The notes under the pieces: generated by a model
Told to the model about the DNA's origin: nothing
What the model saw: only the letters and a program-made list of their open reading frames with translations
The model's database searches: none
DNA from: Colwellia sp.
GTDB lineage: Bacteria; Pseudomonadota; Gammaproteobacteria; Enterobacterales; Alteromonadaceae
Direction: 5' to 3'
NCBI GenBank assembly: GCA_029938115.1
Contig: JAPYOP010000025.1
Span: 1-55,348 of the forward strand
DNA: 55,348 nucleotides
In this document: positions 16,537 to 26,282 of the stretch, piece after piece
Layout: every line of letters begins with the position of its first letter
Position numbering within the stretch: the first letter of the stretch is position 1
Program-made: the position numbers and the translations under genes

Positions 16537-17376
16537 ATGAAGTACGCACTATTTTTAATCACTTTTTGTATTGTATCATTATCAAGCAACGCCATTGTCA
16601 TACGCCATGATGTAGATGACAAAAATTACCTTGCTAAGGTCGATGACTTTCCTGCGCTTGCGACATTTTATATTGATGGTGCGCATGGCACATTAATTCA
16701 GCCAAGTTGGATTGTAACCGCAGCGCATGCAACTTTTTGTATAGCACCTAACACCCACGTTATGGTTAACGGTGAAGCAAGATCAATAAAGCAACTTTAT
16801 GTACATTCTAAATACACACCCGGACAAAGTCATGACATAGCATTAGTTGAATTAAATGAGCCCGTTGGAGATGTAAAGCCTGCAAAAATATATCAGCAAA
16901 GTAATGAACTAAATAGAAACATATGGTTTATCGGTATTGGCGGGACTGGCAGTGGTTTAACAGGTGAAGTTATAGATAACGCCCAAAATAATGGTGTGTT
17001 GAGAAAAGCACAAAATACAATTATTGAGGCTGAAGGCCCTTTAATAAAATTTTTATTCAATAAAGGCAAAGCAGCTTTGCCTTTAGAGGGAGTCTCTGGG
17101 GGCGGTGATAGCGGCGGACCTGCTTACATTAAAACTAATGATGGCTTTGAGATTTTGGGTATTAGCTCACGCCCTGAAGGAACATTTTCAAACATAGGTG
17201 TATATAATATTAAAGAAGTGTATACCCGAGTTTCATTTTTTCAATCTTGGATAAAACAAGTAATTGAAGGAAATTCCGCTGTTCAAAAAAAACTATCTAT
17301 CCAAAAACTCACAAAACTGCCCGCGGGTCTCACAGAAAAAATACTACCTCTGGTATGTAAGGACATAAGAATATAA
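16537..17376 (+). CDS. exported trypsin-like (S1) serine protease
   Basis: 279 residues. A signal peptide (about 1-19, ending SNA) is followed by a chymotrypsin fold with the full triad: His64 in TAAHA, Asp100 in HDIALVEL, Ser192 in GGGDSGGPA. Few cysteines are present, as usual for bacterial S1 enzymes. Gene start: ATG after TAGGTTCCT, a weak ribosome site. It is divergent from the CadC-like regulator (142 bp between starts), which suggests control by it. Likely periplasmic or secreted; substrate unknown. Confidence 0.85.
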   Translation: MKYALFLITFCIVSLSSNAIVIRHDVDDKNYLAKVDDFPALATFYIDGAHGTLIQPSWIVTAAHATFCIAPNTHVMVNGEARSIKQLYVHSKYTPGQSHDIALVELNEPVGDVKPAKIYQQSNELNRNIWFIGIGGTGSGLTGEVIDNAQNNGVLRKAQNTIIEAEGPLIKFLFNKGKAALPLEGVSGGGDSGGPAYIKTNDGFEILGISSRPEGTFSNIGVYNIKEVYTRVSFFQSWIKQVIEGNSAVQKKLSIQKLTKLPAGLTEKILPLVCKDIRI

Positions 17377-17533
17377 CGTCGAAAAGCATTGACTGTAAGT
17401 AAATAGTAATGGGTTTAATTAAACTGAGATCTTTGTGAGCTCAACTGTTCTAATATTTATGAAAGTGACTCACAGTCAATAGGCACTGTGGGGAAGGATC
17501 AGAAGTTAACTATATGTGTATTTTACGGCAGCT

Positions 17534-17563
17534 AAAGGAAAAGCCAGCACCGGTTTGATGCTG
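17534..17563 (-). terminator. possible terminator of paaK
   Basis: On the minus strand, a 5-bp stem CAGCA/TGCTG (17545-17549 with 17559-17563) is followed by GCTTTTCC. It lies 25 bp after the paaK stop. The stem is short, so confidence is limited. Confidence 0.35.
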
Positions 17564-17588
17564 ATTTAGTTTATATATATATTATGGG

Positions 17589-19268
17589 TTAATACATTGC
17601 TTTCATTGCGTTAATACCATGCGCAAGTGTTTTACGCCAAGCATTTTCAATTGAAGAATCAAAAAAACCGTCATGCTCTTTTGCCGACTTTATTAAACAG
17701 TTAAGCCATGTATCATATAGTTCAGGGCTAATGTTGTGACCAGAAAGGTTATGAGATTTTCCAATCATTTCTATGTGAGATTGTGCTTCGGCAGAATCTA
17801 AAGAGGTTGTCATCATGATCATTAATGAGTTTTTCAGCATTGAACGCTGATTATTCATATTAGTATGGGCAAACATCTTAGCAACATCTTCATTTTGGGC
17901 AATAAAGCTTTGGTAGAATGATTCAATAAATGCAGGTGTTTCTAAACAGCGCTTAACTGAATCCTTAAATGGAGATATAAGGCGCTTATCAATTACACGT
18001 TTAGCTTTACCTTCAGAGCGAGGTAAATCACCGGCCGGTTTAAGTAAAATTTTACAAGAAATACCTATCATGGTTTTAATTTTACTTTGTAACTCTTTGG
18101 TGGCAAATTCAGCTTCGTTTTCAGTTAGTGGTTTCTTCGGCTCGACACTCACGGCAACTTTATCTAAATTCCCATCTTTAGTGACTTCAATTAGATAATG
18201 TGGTGATAAATTTTCTACCGCCAATATTTGCTCTTCAATTTGTGTAGGAAAAACATTCACACCACGAATGATTAACATATCGTCACTTCGTCCAGTGATT
18301 TTATCCATACGACGCATAGGACGAGCTGTACCTGGCAATAAACGTGTTAAGTCGCGGGTACGATATCTGATAATAGGCAAGGCTTCTTTGGTCAAACTGG
18401 TGAAAACTAATTCACCTTCTTCACCATCAGGCAATACTTCACCCGTTTCAGGATTAATAACTTCAGGATAAAAGTGATCTTCCCATATGGTTGGTCCATC
18501 CTTAGTTTCAAGACACTCCATAGCAACACCGGGGCCGATAACTTCAGACAAACCATAAATATCTACCGCTTGAATATTTAAGCGACGCTCTATTTCTTTA
18601 CGCATAGAGTTGGTCCAAGGCTCAGCACCAAAAATACCCACACGAAGGTTTAATGTTTTTGGATCTATGCCTTGTCGGTCCATTTCATCGGCAATATTTA
18701 ACGCATAAGAAGGGGTAACCATGATGATATGTGGATTAAAGTCTTTAATCAGCTGAACTTGTTTTTCGGTTTGTCCACCCGACATCGGAACAACCATACA
18801 ACCTAAACGCTCAGCACCATAATGTGCACCCATGCCACCGGTAAATAAACCATAACCATAAGAGATATGGCAAATGTCTTCACAGGTGCCACCTGCCGCG
18901 CGAATAGAGCGAGCAACCACATTAGCCCACATATCAATGTCATTTTGAGTGTAACCTACAACAGTAGGTTGACCTGTAGTGCCACTTGATGCGTGAATAC
19001 GAACAATATCTTTTTGCGGCACAGCAAACATGCCAAAGGGATAGTTGTCACGTAAATCTGATTTAACCGTAAATGGAAATTTTGCTAAATCACTAAGGCT
19101 TTCTAGCGCCGAAGGATGTATTCCTGCTTCATCAAATTGAGTTTTATAAAAAGGCGAATTGTTATATGCATGGGTAAGACTATGCTTCATACGCTTTAGT
19201 TGCAGTTTTCGAAGTTCGTCTACGCTCGCTAATTCAATTGGCTCTAAGCCAGCTTTCGGATCTATCAT
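17589..19268 (-). CDS. paaK: phenylacetate-CoA ligase fused to a C-terminal globin domain
   Basis: 559 residues from ATG 19268, chosen because GGAG lies 7 bp upstream and PaaK homology starts there (MIDPKAGLEPIE); the longer frame from 19337 lacks this. Residues 1-429 are a normal-length PaaK (AMP-binding loop SSGTTGQP, the YGLSE motif, the YRTRDLTRL and GRSDDMLIIRG C-lobe motifs), making phenylacetyl-CoA from phenylacetate, ATP and CoA. Residues about 430-559 (17592-17981) are a single-domain globin: FY.SF in helix B, MFAHTNMNNQRSML before helix E, and a proximal His at about 506 followed by ISPELYDTW as in flavohaemoglobin-type globins. PaaK normally ends near residue 430-440, so this is a real fusion. 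Haem-bound O2 could be sensed by or supplied to the O2-using pathway. That role is inference. Confidence 0.9.
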   Translation of the reverse strand: MIDPKAGLEPIELASVDELRKLQLKRMKHSLTHAYNNSPFYKTQFDEAGIHPSALESLSDLAKFPFTVKSDLRDNYPFGMFAVPQKDIVRIHASSGTTGQPTVVGYTQNDIDMWANVVARSIRAAGGTCEDICHISYGYGLFTGGMGAHYGAERLGCMVVPMSGGQTEKQVQLIKDFNPHIIMVTPSYALNIADEMDRQGIDPKTLNLRVGIFGAEPWTNSMRKEIERRLNIQAVDIYGLSEVIGPGVAMECLETKDGPTIWEDHFYPEVINPETGEVLPDGEEGELVFTSLTKEALPIIRYRTRDLTRLLPGTARPMRRMDKITGRSDDMLIIRGVNVFPTQIEEQILAVENLSPHYLIEVTKDGNLDKVAVSVEPKKPLTENEAEFATKELQSKIKTMIGISCKILLKPAGDLPRSEGKAKRVIDKRLISPFKDSVKRCLETPAFIESFYQSFIAQNEDVAKMFAHTNMNNQRSMLKNSLMIMMTTSLDSAEAQSHIEMIGKSHNLSGHNISPELYDTWLNCLIKSAKEHDGFFDSSIENAWRKTLAHGINAMKAMY

Positions 19269-19809
19269 TAAATTTCTCCAATCAATATTAACAAACAACG
19301 CGTAGAATTTTCTATTGCCAATTAAACCAATAGCCAATTCACATTTAGTCAGTTTGTATTAATGTTACGTCTTAGTATAAGCATTATCTTATTAACAGTT
19401 AGGTAATAGCAGTCTTGAAAACACACTCTCCATTACTCTCTGTTGAATTAAATAGCCGTAAGATTTATTTTTCAACAATTTAAGCACATAAACGTATTAA
19501 GTTCTTGCGCTAGAGTGCACAAAAAACTGTCCTAAAGTGCAATAGATTGAATATCTTACTCGGCTTCACAATAAAGTTATGATTCCATTTATAGTTATTG
19601 TGTTGTTTTTAGTATCGTTTTTTATTTGTCTTTAAAATCGTTTTTTAAGGTCTAACTTCTTATTTATTTTCAATTGTCAAATCAATTAAATATTTATGTT
19701 ACACAAAGTTGACATGAATCAAATTTATTGTATCATAATTATATTCTTGGGTTATCTAACAAATTATTTTTTGTTATCTCTAGCTCACTACTTATTAGAG
19801 GATTATCAA
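19269..19809. other. divergent control region between paaK and paaZ
   Basis: 541 bp without a gene. It holds the paaZ promoter (19709-19736) and two TGATTC-type sequences (19580-19585 direct, 19716-19721 inverted) resembling the core of PaaX operators. Nothing else is recognisable; the paaK promoter was not located. Confidence 0.5.
19709..19736 (+). promoter_or_regulatory. sigma-70 promoter of the paaZ operon with a possible PaaX operator
   Basis: A perfect -35 TTGACA (19709-19714), a 16-bp spacer and TATCAT (19731-19736). The spacer contains GAATCA (19716-19721), the complement of TGATTC, the core of the enterobacterial PaaX site. A repressor bound there would block RNA polymerase. The promoter lies downstream of an in-frame ATG at 19696, which supports the later GTG start of paaZ. 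Confidence 0.55.
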
Positions 19810-21867
19810 GTGCAATCAAAAAGTTACTACTGCGGTTCATGGGTTGAAGGTCAAAGTCAAGGCGTAGAAGTACGCGATGCTGTTAACGGAGAAGTTGTCT
19901 GTAATGTTAGTAGTGATGGTCTTGATTTTGAAAAAATGCTGCAATATGGTCGAGATGTTGGTGGCGAAGCACTTCGTCAATTAACCATTCACGAACGTGC
20001 CAATGCCTTAAAAAACCTGGGTAAATACTTACTAAGCAAAAAAGAACACCTTTATGCTGTGTCAGCCAAAACAGGTGCAACTACAGCTGATAGCTGGGTT
20101 GATATCGAAGGTGGTATCGCCACCATGTTCAGTTACTCAGGTATAGCCCGAAGAGAATTTGCCAACGAAACATTTATTGTTGAAGGTGCCCCAGAAGTAC
20201 TCTCTGCCAAAGGCTCCTTTGTCGCTCGACATATACTTACCTCTAAACCGGGTGTATCAGTACACATTAATGCTTTCAACTTTCCATGTTGGGGTATGTT
20301 AGAAAAAATAGCACCAAGCCTTATTGCAGGCGTACCTGTTATTGTTAAGCCGGCAACCGTTTCCGCTTATATGACCCAAGCGATGGTTGAAGAAATTATT
20401 GCCTCAGGCTTGTTACCCGAAGGTGCTATTCAATTGATTTGTGGTGGCGTTGGTGATTTATTAAATCACCTTAACGAGCAAGATGTCGTTACTTTTACTG
20501 GCTCTGCTAGTACAGGTAAAAAACTACGTTGTCATGCAAACATTGTTGAAAATAGCATACCGTTCAATATGGAAGCCGATTCACTTAACTGCTCAATTTT
20601 AGGCGAAACGGTCGCGGTTGAAGATCCTGAATTTACACTTTTTATAAAAGAAGTCAGTAAAGAAATGACGGTAAAAGCGGGGCAAAAATGTACCGCAATA
20701 CGCAGAATTATAGTACCAGCAGATAAAGTATCTGCTGTAAAAGAGGCTTTAATATCGCGTTTAGATAAAGTCACTATGGGTGACCCAAGTGTAGAGGGTG
20801 TACGCATGGGACCATTAGTTGGTCGCTCACAACGTCAAGATATTAGAGCAACGGTTGCCAAATTAGCTGAGCACTGTGAACTTGTTTATGGTGGTAATGA
20901 GGCAACAATAAACCTTGTTGGAGAAAACGTTGAGCAAGACGCTTTTTATCCGCCAACACTACTTTATTGTGACAGCCCGTTAACCACTGATGCCCCTCAT
21001 AGCATTGAAGCATTTGGCCCAGTAAGTACTATCATGCCTTATAACTCTATTGAAGAAGCTGTAGCCATTGCTCGTTTAGGTAAAGGCAGCTTGGTTGGTT
21101 CAATAGTGACTTATGATGACGTTGAGGCGGCTAAAATAGTCATGAATGCCGCGGCTTATCATGGCCGTATGCTTATATTGAACCGAGATTGTGCTAAAGA
21201 ATCTACCGGTCATGGTTCGCCATTACCAACATTGGTACATGGTGGTCCAGGTCGTGCTGGTGGTGGTGAAGAATTAGGTGGCTCGCGCGCCATTAAACAC
21301 TATATGCAACGTACCGCGATTCAAGGCTCTCCAACAACGCTGATGGCTATCACTAAAGAATATGTTAAAGGCGCTAAAACAGTCAGCTATGATCGTCACC
21401 CCTTTAGAAAGTTCTTTGATGAACTGCAAATTGGCGAAACGTTAATTACTCATCGCCGTATGGTTACTGAAGCTGATATCGTTAACTTTGGTTGCTTATC
21501 CGGTGATCATTTTTATGCTCATTTTGATGAGCTGGCCGCTAGAGATTCATTATTTGGTACGCGTGTTGCTCATGGTTATTTCATCATTTCAGCGGCTGCA
21601 GGGATGTTTGTTGATCCAGCGCCGGGTCCAGTACTTGCTAATTATGGCTTAGAGAACTTACGTTTTATTGAGCCAGTGCCAATTGGCGACACTATTCAAG
21701 TAAAAATCACCGCTAAGAAAAAAATCAAAAAGGATCAGCGTCCAGAAGAAAAAGTGCCAACAGGTGTTGTGCTTTGGGATGTTGAAGTGACTAACCAAGA
21801 TCAAAAAGTGGTTGCGCTTTACGATATTTTAACTTTAGTTGAACGTAAAACAAAGAGCGGGAAATAA
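19810..21867 (+). CDS. paaZ: bifunctional oxepin-CoA hydrolase / 3-oxo-5,6-dehydrosuberyl-CoA semialdehyde dehydrogenase
   Basis: 685 residues from GTG 19810, supported by AGAGGA 7 bp upstream, by the promoter at 19709 and by the E. coli length (681). The N-terminal aldehyde dehydrogenase (about 1-525) has catalytic Cys294 in GQKCTAIRR and the general-base Glu in MEADSLN. The C-terminal MaoC-like hydratase (about 545-680) has GDHFYAHFD and VAHGYF. It opens the oxepin ring of the phenylacetyl-CoA epoxide product and oxidises the resulting aldehyde. First gene of the paaZGJA... run; paaG begins 4 bp after its stop. Confidence 0.95.
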   Translation: MQSKSYYCGSWVEGQSQGVEVRDAVNGEVVCNVSSDGLDFEKMLQYGRDVGGEALRQLTIHERANALKNLGKYLLSKKEHLYAVSAKTGATTADSWVDIEGGIATMFSYSGIARREFANETFIVEGAPEVLSAKGSFVARHILTSKPGVSVHINAFNFPCWGMLEKIAPSLIAGVPVIVKPATVSAYMTQAMVEEIIASGLLPEGAIQLICGGVGDLLNHLNEQDVVTFTGSASTGKKLRCHANIVENSIPFNMEADSLNCSILGETVAVEDPEFTLFIKEVSKEMTVKAGQKCTAIRRIIVPADKVSAVKEALISRLDKVTMGDPSVEGVRMGPLVGRSQRQDIRATVAKLAEHCELVYGGNEATINLVGENVEQDAFYPPTLLYCDSPLTTDAPHSIEAFGPVSTIMPYNSIEEAVAIARLGKGSLVGSIVTYDDVEAAKIVMNAAAYHGRMLILNRDCAKESTGHGSPLPTLVHGGPGRAGGGEELGGSRAIKHYMQRTAIQGSPTTLMAITKEYVKGAKTVSYDRHPFRKFFDELQIGETLITHRRMVTEADIVNFGCLSGDHFYAHFDELAARDSLFGTRVAHGYFIISAAAGMFVDPAPGPVLANYGLENLRFIEPVPIGDTIQVKITAKKKIKKDQRPEEKVPTGVVLWDVEVTNQDQKVVALYDILTLVERKTKSGK

Positions 21868-21871
21868 CACC

Positions 21872-22663
21872 ATGTCTTTTGAAACTATTAAATATCAGGT
21901 GAAAAACGGTGTTGGTGTTCTAACCCTGAATCGTCCAGAAACATTAAATAGCTTTACCATGCAAATGCATGATGAAGTTCGCCAAGCAATGAAAGATGCT
22001 CGCACGAATAAAGCGGTTAGATGCTTAGTTATCACCGGTGAAGGCCGCGGTTTTTGTGCCGGACAAGACTTAGGTGACCGCTCTGTTAAAGCAACAGATG
22101 AAGCACCAGATTTAGGTGAGTCAGTAGAGAAAAACTACAACCCATTAATTCGTAGCATTATGACCATGGATAAGCCAGTGTTATGTGCTGTCAATGGCGT
22201 TGCTGCCGGAGCCGGTGCAAGTATTGCCCTTGCTTGTGACATTGTTTTAGCGGCTCGAAGTGCCAAATTTGTGCAAGTGTTTTGTAAAATAGGGCTAGTG
22301 CCTGATTCAGGCGGAACCTTTAATTTACCGCGTACCGTTGGTTTAGCGCGAGCTAAAGGTTTAGCGCTTTTAGGTGACAAGTTATCTGCTGAAAAGGCCG
22401 AAAGTTGGGGCTTGATTTGGCAATGTGTTGATGATGAAAAATTAATGGATGAAACGCTAACATTGGCTGAACATCTAGCAACACAGCCAACAAAAGGCTT
22501 AGCGGCTATTAAAAAGTTACTCAATGAGTCTTTTTCTAATCCATTGCATCAGCAATTAGAGTTAGAAAAAGAGGCCATGCGCATGTTGGGGCAAACTGAT
22601 GATTACCGTGAAGGTGTCAGTGCTTTTATGGAAAAACGCCAACCTAAATTCACTGGTAAATAA
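21872..22663 (+). CDS. paaG: 1,2-epoxyphenylacetyl-CoA isomerase (crotonase family)
   Basis: 263 residues from ATG 21872 (E. coli 262). An earlier TTG in the paaZ end is less likely. The crotonase fold shows the oxyanion segment FCAGQDLGDR and the PaaG-type active-site Asp in GLVPDSGGTF where hydratases have Glu. PaaG isomerises the ring epoxide to oxepin-CoA and also shifts the double bond in the later C8 intermediate. It is tightly packed in the operon: 4 bp after paaZ and 3 bp before paaJ. Confidence 0.93.
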   Translation: MSFETIKYQVKNGVGVLTLNRPETLNSFTMQMHDEVRQAMKDARTNKAVRCLVITGEGRGFCAGQDLGDRSVKATDEAPDLGESVEKNYNPLIRSIMTMDKPVLCAVNGVAAGAGASIALACDIVLAARSAKFVQVFCKIGLVPDSGGTFNLPRTVGLARAKGLALLGDKLSAEKAESWGLIWQCVDDEKLMDETLTLAEHLATQPTKGLAAIKKLLNESFSNPLHQQLELEKEAMRMLGQTDDYREGVSAFMEKRQPKFTGK

Positions 22664-22666
22664 ACG

Positions 22667-23869
22667 ATGATAGATGCATATATATGCGATGCAATAAGAA
22701 CACCTTTTGGTCGTTATGGCGGTACACTTGCAAGTGTTCGACCTGATGATTTAGGCGCAGTACCTATTAAAGCGTTAATGGAAAGAAATCCAGAAGTTAA
22801 TTGGTCATCAGTCGATGATGTTTTTTATGGTTGTGCGAACCAAGCCGGTGAAGATAATCGTAATGTTGCGCGTATGAGTGGTTTGTTGGCAGGTTTGCCG
22901 ACTGAAGCACCGGGCGTAACGATAAACCGCCTTTGTGGCTCTGGTATGGACGCTATTGGTACCGGCGCACGCGCAATTAAAAGTGGTGAAGCAAATCTAG
23001 TTATCGCTGGTGGTGTTGAATCAATGTCACGTGCACCTTTTGTCGTTGGCAAATCAGACAGTGCTTTTAGTCGTCAAGCTCAAATGTTTGATACCACTAT
23101 CGGCTGGCGCTTTGTTAATAAATTAATGCAGCAACAATATGGTGTCGATTCGATGCCTGAAACCGCTGAAAACGTGGCCGAGCAATTTAATATTTCTCGA
23201 GTCGATCAAGATGCCTTTGCGTGCGAAAGTCAGCAACGAGCTGCACGTGCACAACGTGATGGACTTTTTGCAGACGAAATTGTGCCGGTGATTATTCCAC
23301 AAAGAAAAAAAGACGATATTGTTTTTGAGCACGATGAACATTTAAGGCTTAGCCCTGTAGAAACGTTAGCCAAACTAGCAACGCCATTTAGAGAAAATGG
23401 TAGCGTTACTGCGGGTAATGCTTCTGGGGTCAATGATGGTGCTTGTGCTTTGTTATTAGCATCTGCAGAGGGGATGAAATTAAATGGTTTAACCCCTAAA
23501 GCGCGTGTGCTTGGTATGGCATCTGCTGGATTAGAGCCACGCATTATGGGTTATGGTCCGGTTGAGGCGACCCGAAAAGTGTTAGTACAAACAGGCTTAA
23601 AGCTTGAACAAATGGATGTTATTGAACTTAATGAAGCCTTTGCCGCACAAGGTCTTGCTGTTTTAAGAGCATTAGGACTTAAAGATAATGAAGCACATGT
23701 TAATCCAAACGGTGGCGCTATTGCATTAGGTCATCCATTAGGTGCCAGTGGTGCAAGGTTAGTTACTGCCGCTATGTATCAACTGCATCGTACAAATGGC
23801 CGCTATGCACTATGCACAATGTGTATCGGTGTTGGGCAAGGGATCGCACTTATTATTGAGCGCGTGTAG
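22667..23869 (+). CDS. paaJ: 3-oxoadipyl-CoA / 3-oxo-5,6-dehydrosuberyl-CoA thiolase
   Basis: 400 residues, the usual thiolase length. The active-site Cys90 is in NRLCGSGMDA, with GHPLGASGARL (His) and CTMCIGVGQG (second Cys) near the C-terminus. PaaJ cleaves the C8 and C6 beta-keto acyl-CoAs to give acetyl-CoA and finally succinyl-CoA. It starts 3 bp after the paaG stop and relies on coupling, since no strong ribosome site is seen. Confidence 0.93.
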   Translation: MIDAYICDAIRTPFGRYGGTLASVRPDDLGAVPIKALMERNPEVNWSSVDDVFYGCANQAGEDNRNVARMSGLLAGLPTEAPGVTINRLCGSGMDAIGTGARAIKSGEANLVIAGGVESMSRAPFVVGKSDSAFSRQAQMFDTTIGWRFVNKLMQQQYGVDSMPETAENVAEQFNISRVDQDAFACESQQRAARAQRDGLFADEIVPVIIPQRKKDDIVFEHDEHLRLSPVETLAKLATPFRENGSVTAGNASGVNDGACALLLASAEGMKLNGLTPKARVLGMASAGLEPRIMGYGPVEATRKVLVQTGLKLEQMDVIELNEAFAAQGLAVLRALGLKDNEAHVNPNGGAIALGHPLGASGARLVTAAMYQLHRTNGRYALCTMCIGVGQGIALIIERV

Positions 23870-23943
23870 AGAAAATCAGTAGTAGAGAATGATTATTCAT
23901 CCATTCACTGCTGTTAAATAAAATGATTTAAGGTGATTTAATC

Positions 23944-24900
23944 ATGGCAAATAGTGATCTAACTGAAGCAGAGCTAGAAGCAGCTTTTCAAGAAAAAATA
24001 GACAGTGAACAAAAAATAGAGCCAAAAGATTGGATGCCAGAAGGCTACCGTAAAAACTTAATCAGACAAATGTCGCAACATGCGCATTCTGAAGTTATTG
24101 GTATGCAACCTGAAGGTAACTGGATAACGCGCGCGCCATCTTTACGCCGTAAAGCAGTTTTATTAGCGAAGGTTCAAGATGAAGCAGGTCACGGCTTATA
24201 CCTTTATAGTGCGACGGAAACCCTAGGTATTAGTCGCGCTGAAATGATTGAAGCATTGCAAACGGGTGCTGCTAAGTATGCCTCTATATTTAATTACCCT
24301 ACGCAAACATGGGGAGATATGGGCGCAATTGGTTGGTTAGTAGATGGCGCGGCAATATGTAATCAGGTGTCCCTACAAAGAACATCATACGGACCTTATG
24401 CCCGAGGCATGATCCGTATTTGTAAAGAAGAAAGCTTTCATCAGCGTCAAGGTTATCAAATCATGATTGAACTAGCCCTCGGCACGCCTGAGCAAAAGCA
24501 AATGGCACAAGACTCACTGAACAGGTTCTATTGGCCATCATTAATGATGTTTGGTCCTCATGACTCAGACTCAGCGCATTCAGCTAAATCAATGAAGTGG
24601 AAAATAAAGCGTGAAACCAATGATGATTTACGCCAAAAATTCATTGACCAAACAGCACCGCAAATTAAGTTTCTTGGCTTAGAACACCCAGATAAAGATT
24701 TAAAGTGGAATGCTGAACGTGGTCACCATGATAGCGGTGAAATTAACTGGGATGAGTTCTACTCAGTCATTAATGGCAATGGCCACTGTAACCGTCAGCG
24801 CATTCAGCATCATGTAAAAGCGCATGAAGAAGGTGCCTGGGTTCGTGCAGCAATGCTGGCTTATAAAGAAAAGAAGAAAAAGCAATACCAAGTTGATTAA
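23944..24900 (+). CDS. paaA: phenylacetyl-CoA 1,2-epoxidase catalytic subunit A, 3' end formed by a MITE
   Basis: 318 residues. A ferritin-like di-iron subunit with [13 protein letters not shown] and ESFHQRQGY iron-binding helices and [13 protein letters not shown]. With PaaB, C, D and E it forms the oxygenase that epoxidises the ring of phenylacetyl-CoA. The ribosome site AAGGTGA lies 8 bp upstream. The last four residues (YQVD) and the TAA stop are encoded by the terminal repeat of a 263-bp inserted element (24886-25148). The original C-terminus is therefore replaced, apparently harmlessly since the tail is variable. The insertion separates paaA from paaB by 300 bp, whereas these genes are normally adjacent. 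Confidence 0.93.
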   Translation: MANSDLTEAELEAAFQEKIDSEQKIEPKDWMPEGYRKNLIRQMSQHAHSEVIGMQPEGNWITRAPSLRRKAVLLAKVQDEAGHGLYLYSATETLGISRAEMIEALQTGAAKYASIFNYPTQTWGDMGAIGWLVDGAAICNQVSLQRTSYGPYARGMIRICKEESFHQRQGYQIMIELALGTPEQKQMAQDSLNRFYWPSLMMFGPHDSDSAHSAKSMKWKIKRETNDDLRQKFIDQTAPQIKFLGLEHPDKDLKWNAERGHHDSGEINWDEFYSVINGNGHCNRQRIQHHVKAHEEGAWVRAAMLAYKEKKKKQYQVD

Positions 24901-25148
24901 GTTCTTTCCCACTCAGCGAGAATTAAAAGGCTTAGAGGCAAGGCATTGATTGAAGAGAATGGTTATTCCCTTGTCAAAATTAATAACGCAGCATGTAAAC
25001 CTTTTAAACTCGCCCTTGGGAGCTTGCTCGATGACCAATAACATCGTTAAGTTCATTTGATTTAGAGTGACTAGACCTAAACAAATTCGTCTTGTTATTG
25101 AACATCGAGCATAGCTCTGAGTTGGGAAGAAATTTAATCAAATTGGTA
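24886..25148 (+). mobile_element. MITE-like element, copy A (263 bp)
   Basis: Terminal inverted repeats of about 25 bp: TACCAAGTTGATTAAGTTCT at the left and its near-complement at the right, ending GGTA at 25148. The whole element matches, in inverted orientation, a second copy at 31957-32269 with clear identity over its length apart from a 50-bp insertion there. It encodes no transposase. No target duplication is obvious. Its left terminus lies inside paaA. Confidence 0.8.
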
Positions 25149-25200
25149 ACAATCACAAAACGCAGCATAAACAAATAATTGAGAAAAATAGGAAAATATT

Positions 25201-25488
25201 ATGACTATAGAAAAACTTGAATTGTTTGAGGTTTTTATTCGCTCTAAACGTGGTTTGGATCACAAGCATGTTGGCAGTTTGCATGCTGAAGATCACGAGC
25301 AAGCTTTGGAATATGCAAGAGACGTATATACACGCCGCAGTGAAGGGGTGAGTATTTGGGTGATAAGATCTGAAGATATTTGTGCATCTCAAGAAGATGA
25401 CAGCGAGAGCTTTTTTGACCCCTCGGACGATAAACCATACCGACACGCAACTTATTATCCTCTTCCCAAAGAAATTGACAATATGTAA
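25201..25488 (+). CDS. paaB: phenylacetyl-CoA epoxidase subunit B
   Basis: 95 residues, the same length as E. coli PaaB. It has the typical LFEVFIRSKRGLDHKHVGSLHA start and ALEYARDVYTRRSEGVSIWVI core. PaaB is a small structural subunit bridging PaaA-PaaC units. Its ribosome site is weak (AGGAAAATATT). The MITE lies between this gene and paaA, so it depends on read-through or on promoter activity within or after the element. Confidence 0.93.
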   Translation: MTIEKLELFEVFIRSKRGLDHKHVGSLHAEDHEQALEYARDVYTRRSEGVSIWVIRSEDICASQEDDSESFFDPSDDKPYRHATYYPLPKEIDNM

Positions 25489-25501
25489 GGGGATCATTTA
25501 G

Positions 25502-26278
25502 ATGACTCAATCAAATAGTAAACAAGATCTACTCACTTACACCGTACGTCTGGGTGATGATGCCATTATTTTAGGGCACCGATTATCTGAATGGGTAAGT
25601 TATGGTCCTTTTTTAGAAGAAGATATTGCCTTAGGTAATGTTTCTTTGGATTTTATTGGCCATGCACAAATGTATTACACATATGCGGCCACTTTATCTA
25701 ACGAAGTGGGCGATAAAAAAGCCGAAGACGATTTTGCCTATTTACGTGATGAACGTGAATTTCAAAACCATATAATTCACGAACTACCACGTGGTGACTT
25801 TGCTTATTCGGTGGTAAAACAGTTGCTAATAGATTTGTACAACAAGCATTATATTGAAGAATTGAAATCTTCCAATGATGAAACTCTATCGGCTATTGCC
25901 GCAAAAGCCGCAAAAGAAGTCACTTATCATTGTCGTCGAAGCAAAGAGTGGACGTTACGTTTAGGTGATGGTACTGAAGAAAGTCATCTTAAAATGCAGC
26001 GAGCACTTGATGACCTTTGGGGTTATACCCATGAAATATTTGAACAAGATGAGCTTGAATTAAGACTTGTTGCACAAGGTATTGCGGTTGATAGTGCTAG
26101 CTTGAAAGACAAATGGTTTGATGATGTTAAAGCCATCATTGAGCAAGCAACACTTAAATTACCGACAAGTGAATGGGCAGTTAGAGGTGGAAGAGCAGGT
26201 TATCATACTGAAAATCTTGGCCATTTATTAACTGAAATGCAGTTTGTTCATCGCTCTTTTCCTGGTGCAAAGTGGTAA
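25502..26278 (+). CDS. paaC: phenylacetyl-CoA epoxidase structural subunit C
   Basis: 258 residues, ferritin-like fold related to PaaA but lacking iron-site function in the family. Typical segments are YTVRLGDDAIILGHRLSEW, NVSLDFIGHAQMYYTYAA and GRAGYHTENLGHLLTEMQFVHRSFPGAKW. It forms the stable core heterodimer with PaaA. The ribosome site AAGGGGAT is 8-9 bp upstream and the gap to paaB is 13 bp. Confidence 0.93.
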   Translation: MTQSNSKQDLLTYTVRLGDDAIILGHRLSEWVSYGPFLEEDIALGNVSLDFIGHAQMYYTYAATLSNEVGDKKAEDDFAYLRDEREFQNHIIHELPRGDFAYSVVKQLLIDLYNKHYIEELKSSNDETLSAIAAKAAKEVTYHCRRSKEWTLRLGDGTEESHLKMQRALDDLWGYTHEIFEQDELELRLVAQGIAVDSASLKDKWFDDVKAIIEQATLKLPTSEWAVRGGRAGYHTENLGHLLTEMQFVHRSFPGAKW

Positions 26279-26282
26279 TACT

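Noticed and set aside
17388..17484. ATTGACTGT ... ACAGTCAAT inverted pair as a terminator after the serine protease
   Set aside because: The arms are about 75 bp apart with no T run; chance or a loose structure is more likely.
22135..22524. 129-codon minus-strand open frame
   Set aside because: Antisense to paaG, whose protein is strongly conserved; a shadow frame.
25153..25510. minus-strand open frames opposite paaB
   Set aside because: PaaB is conserved in length and sequence; the opposite frames have no support.
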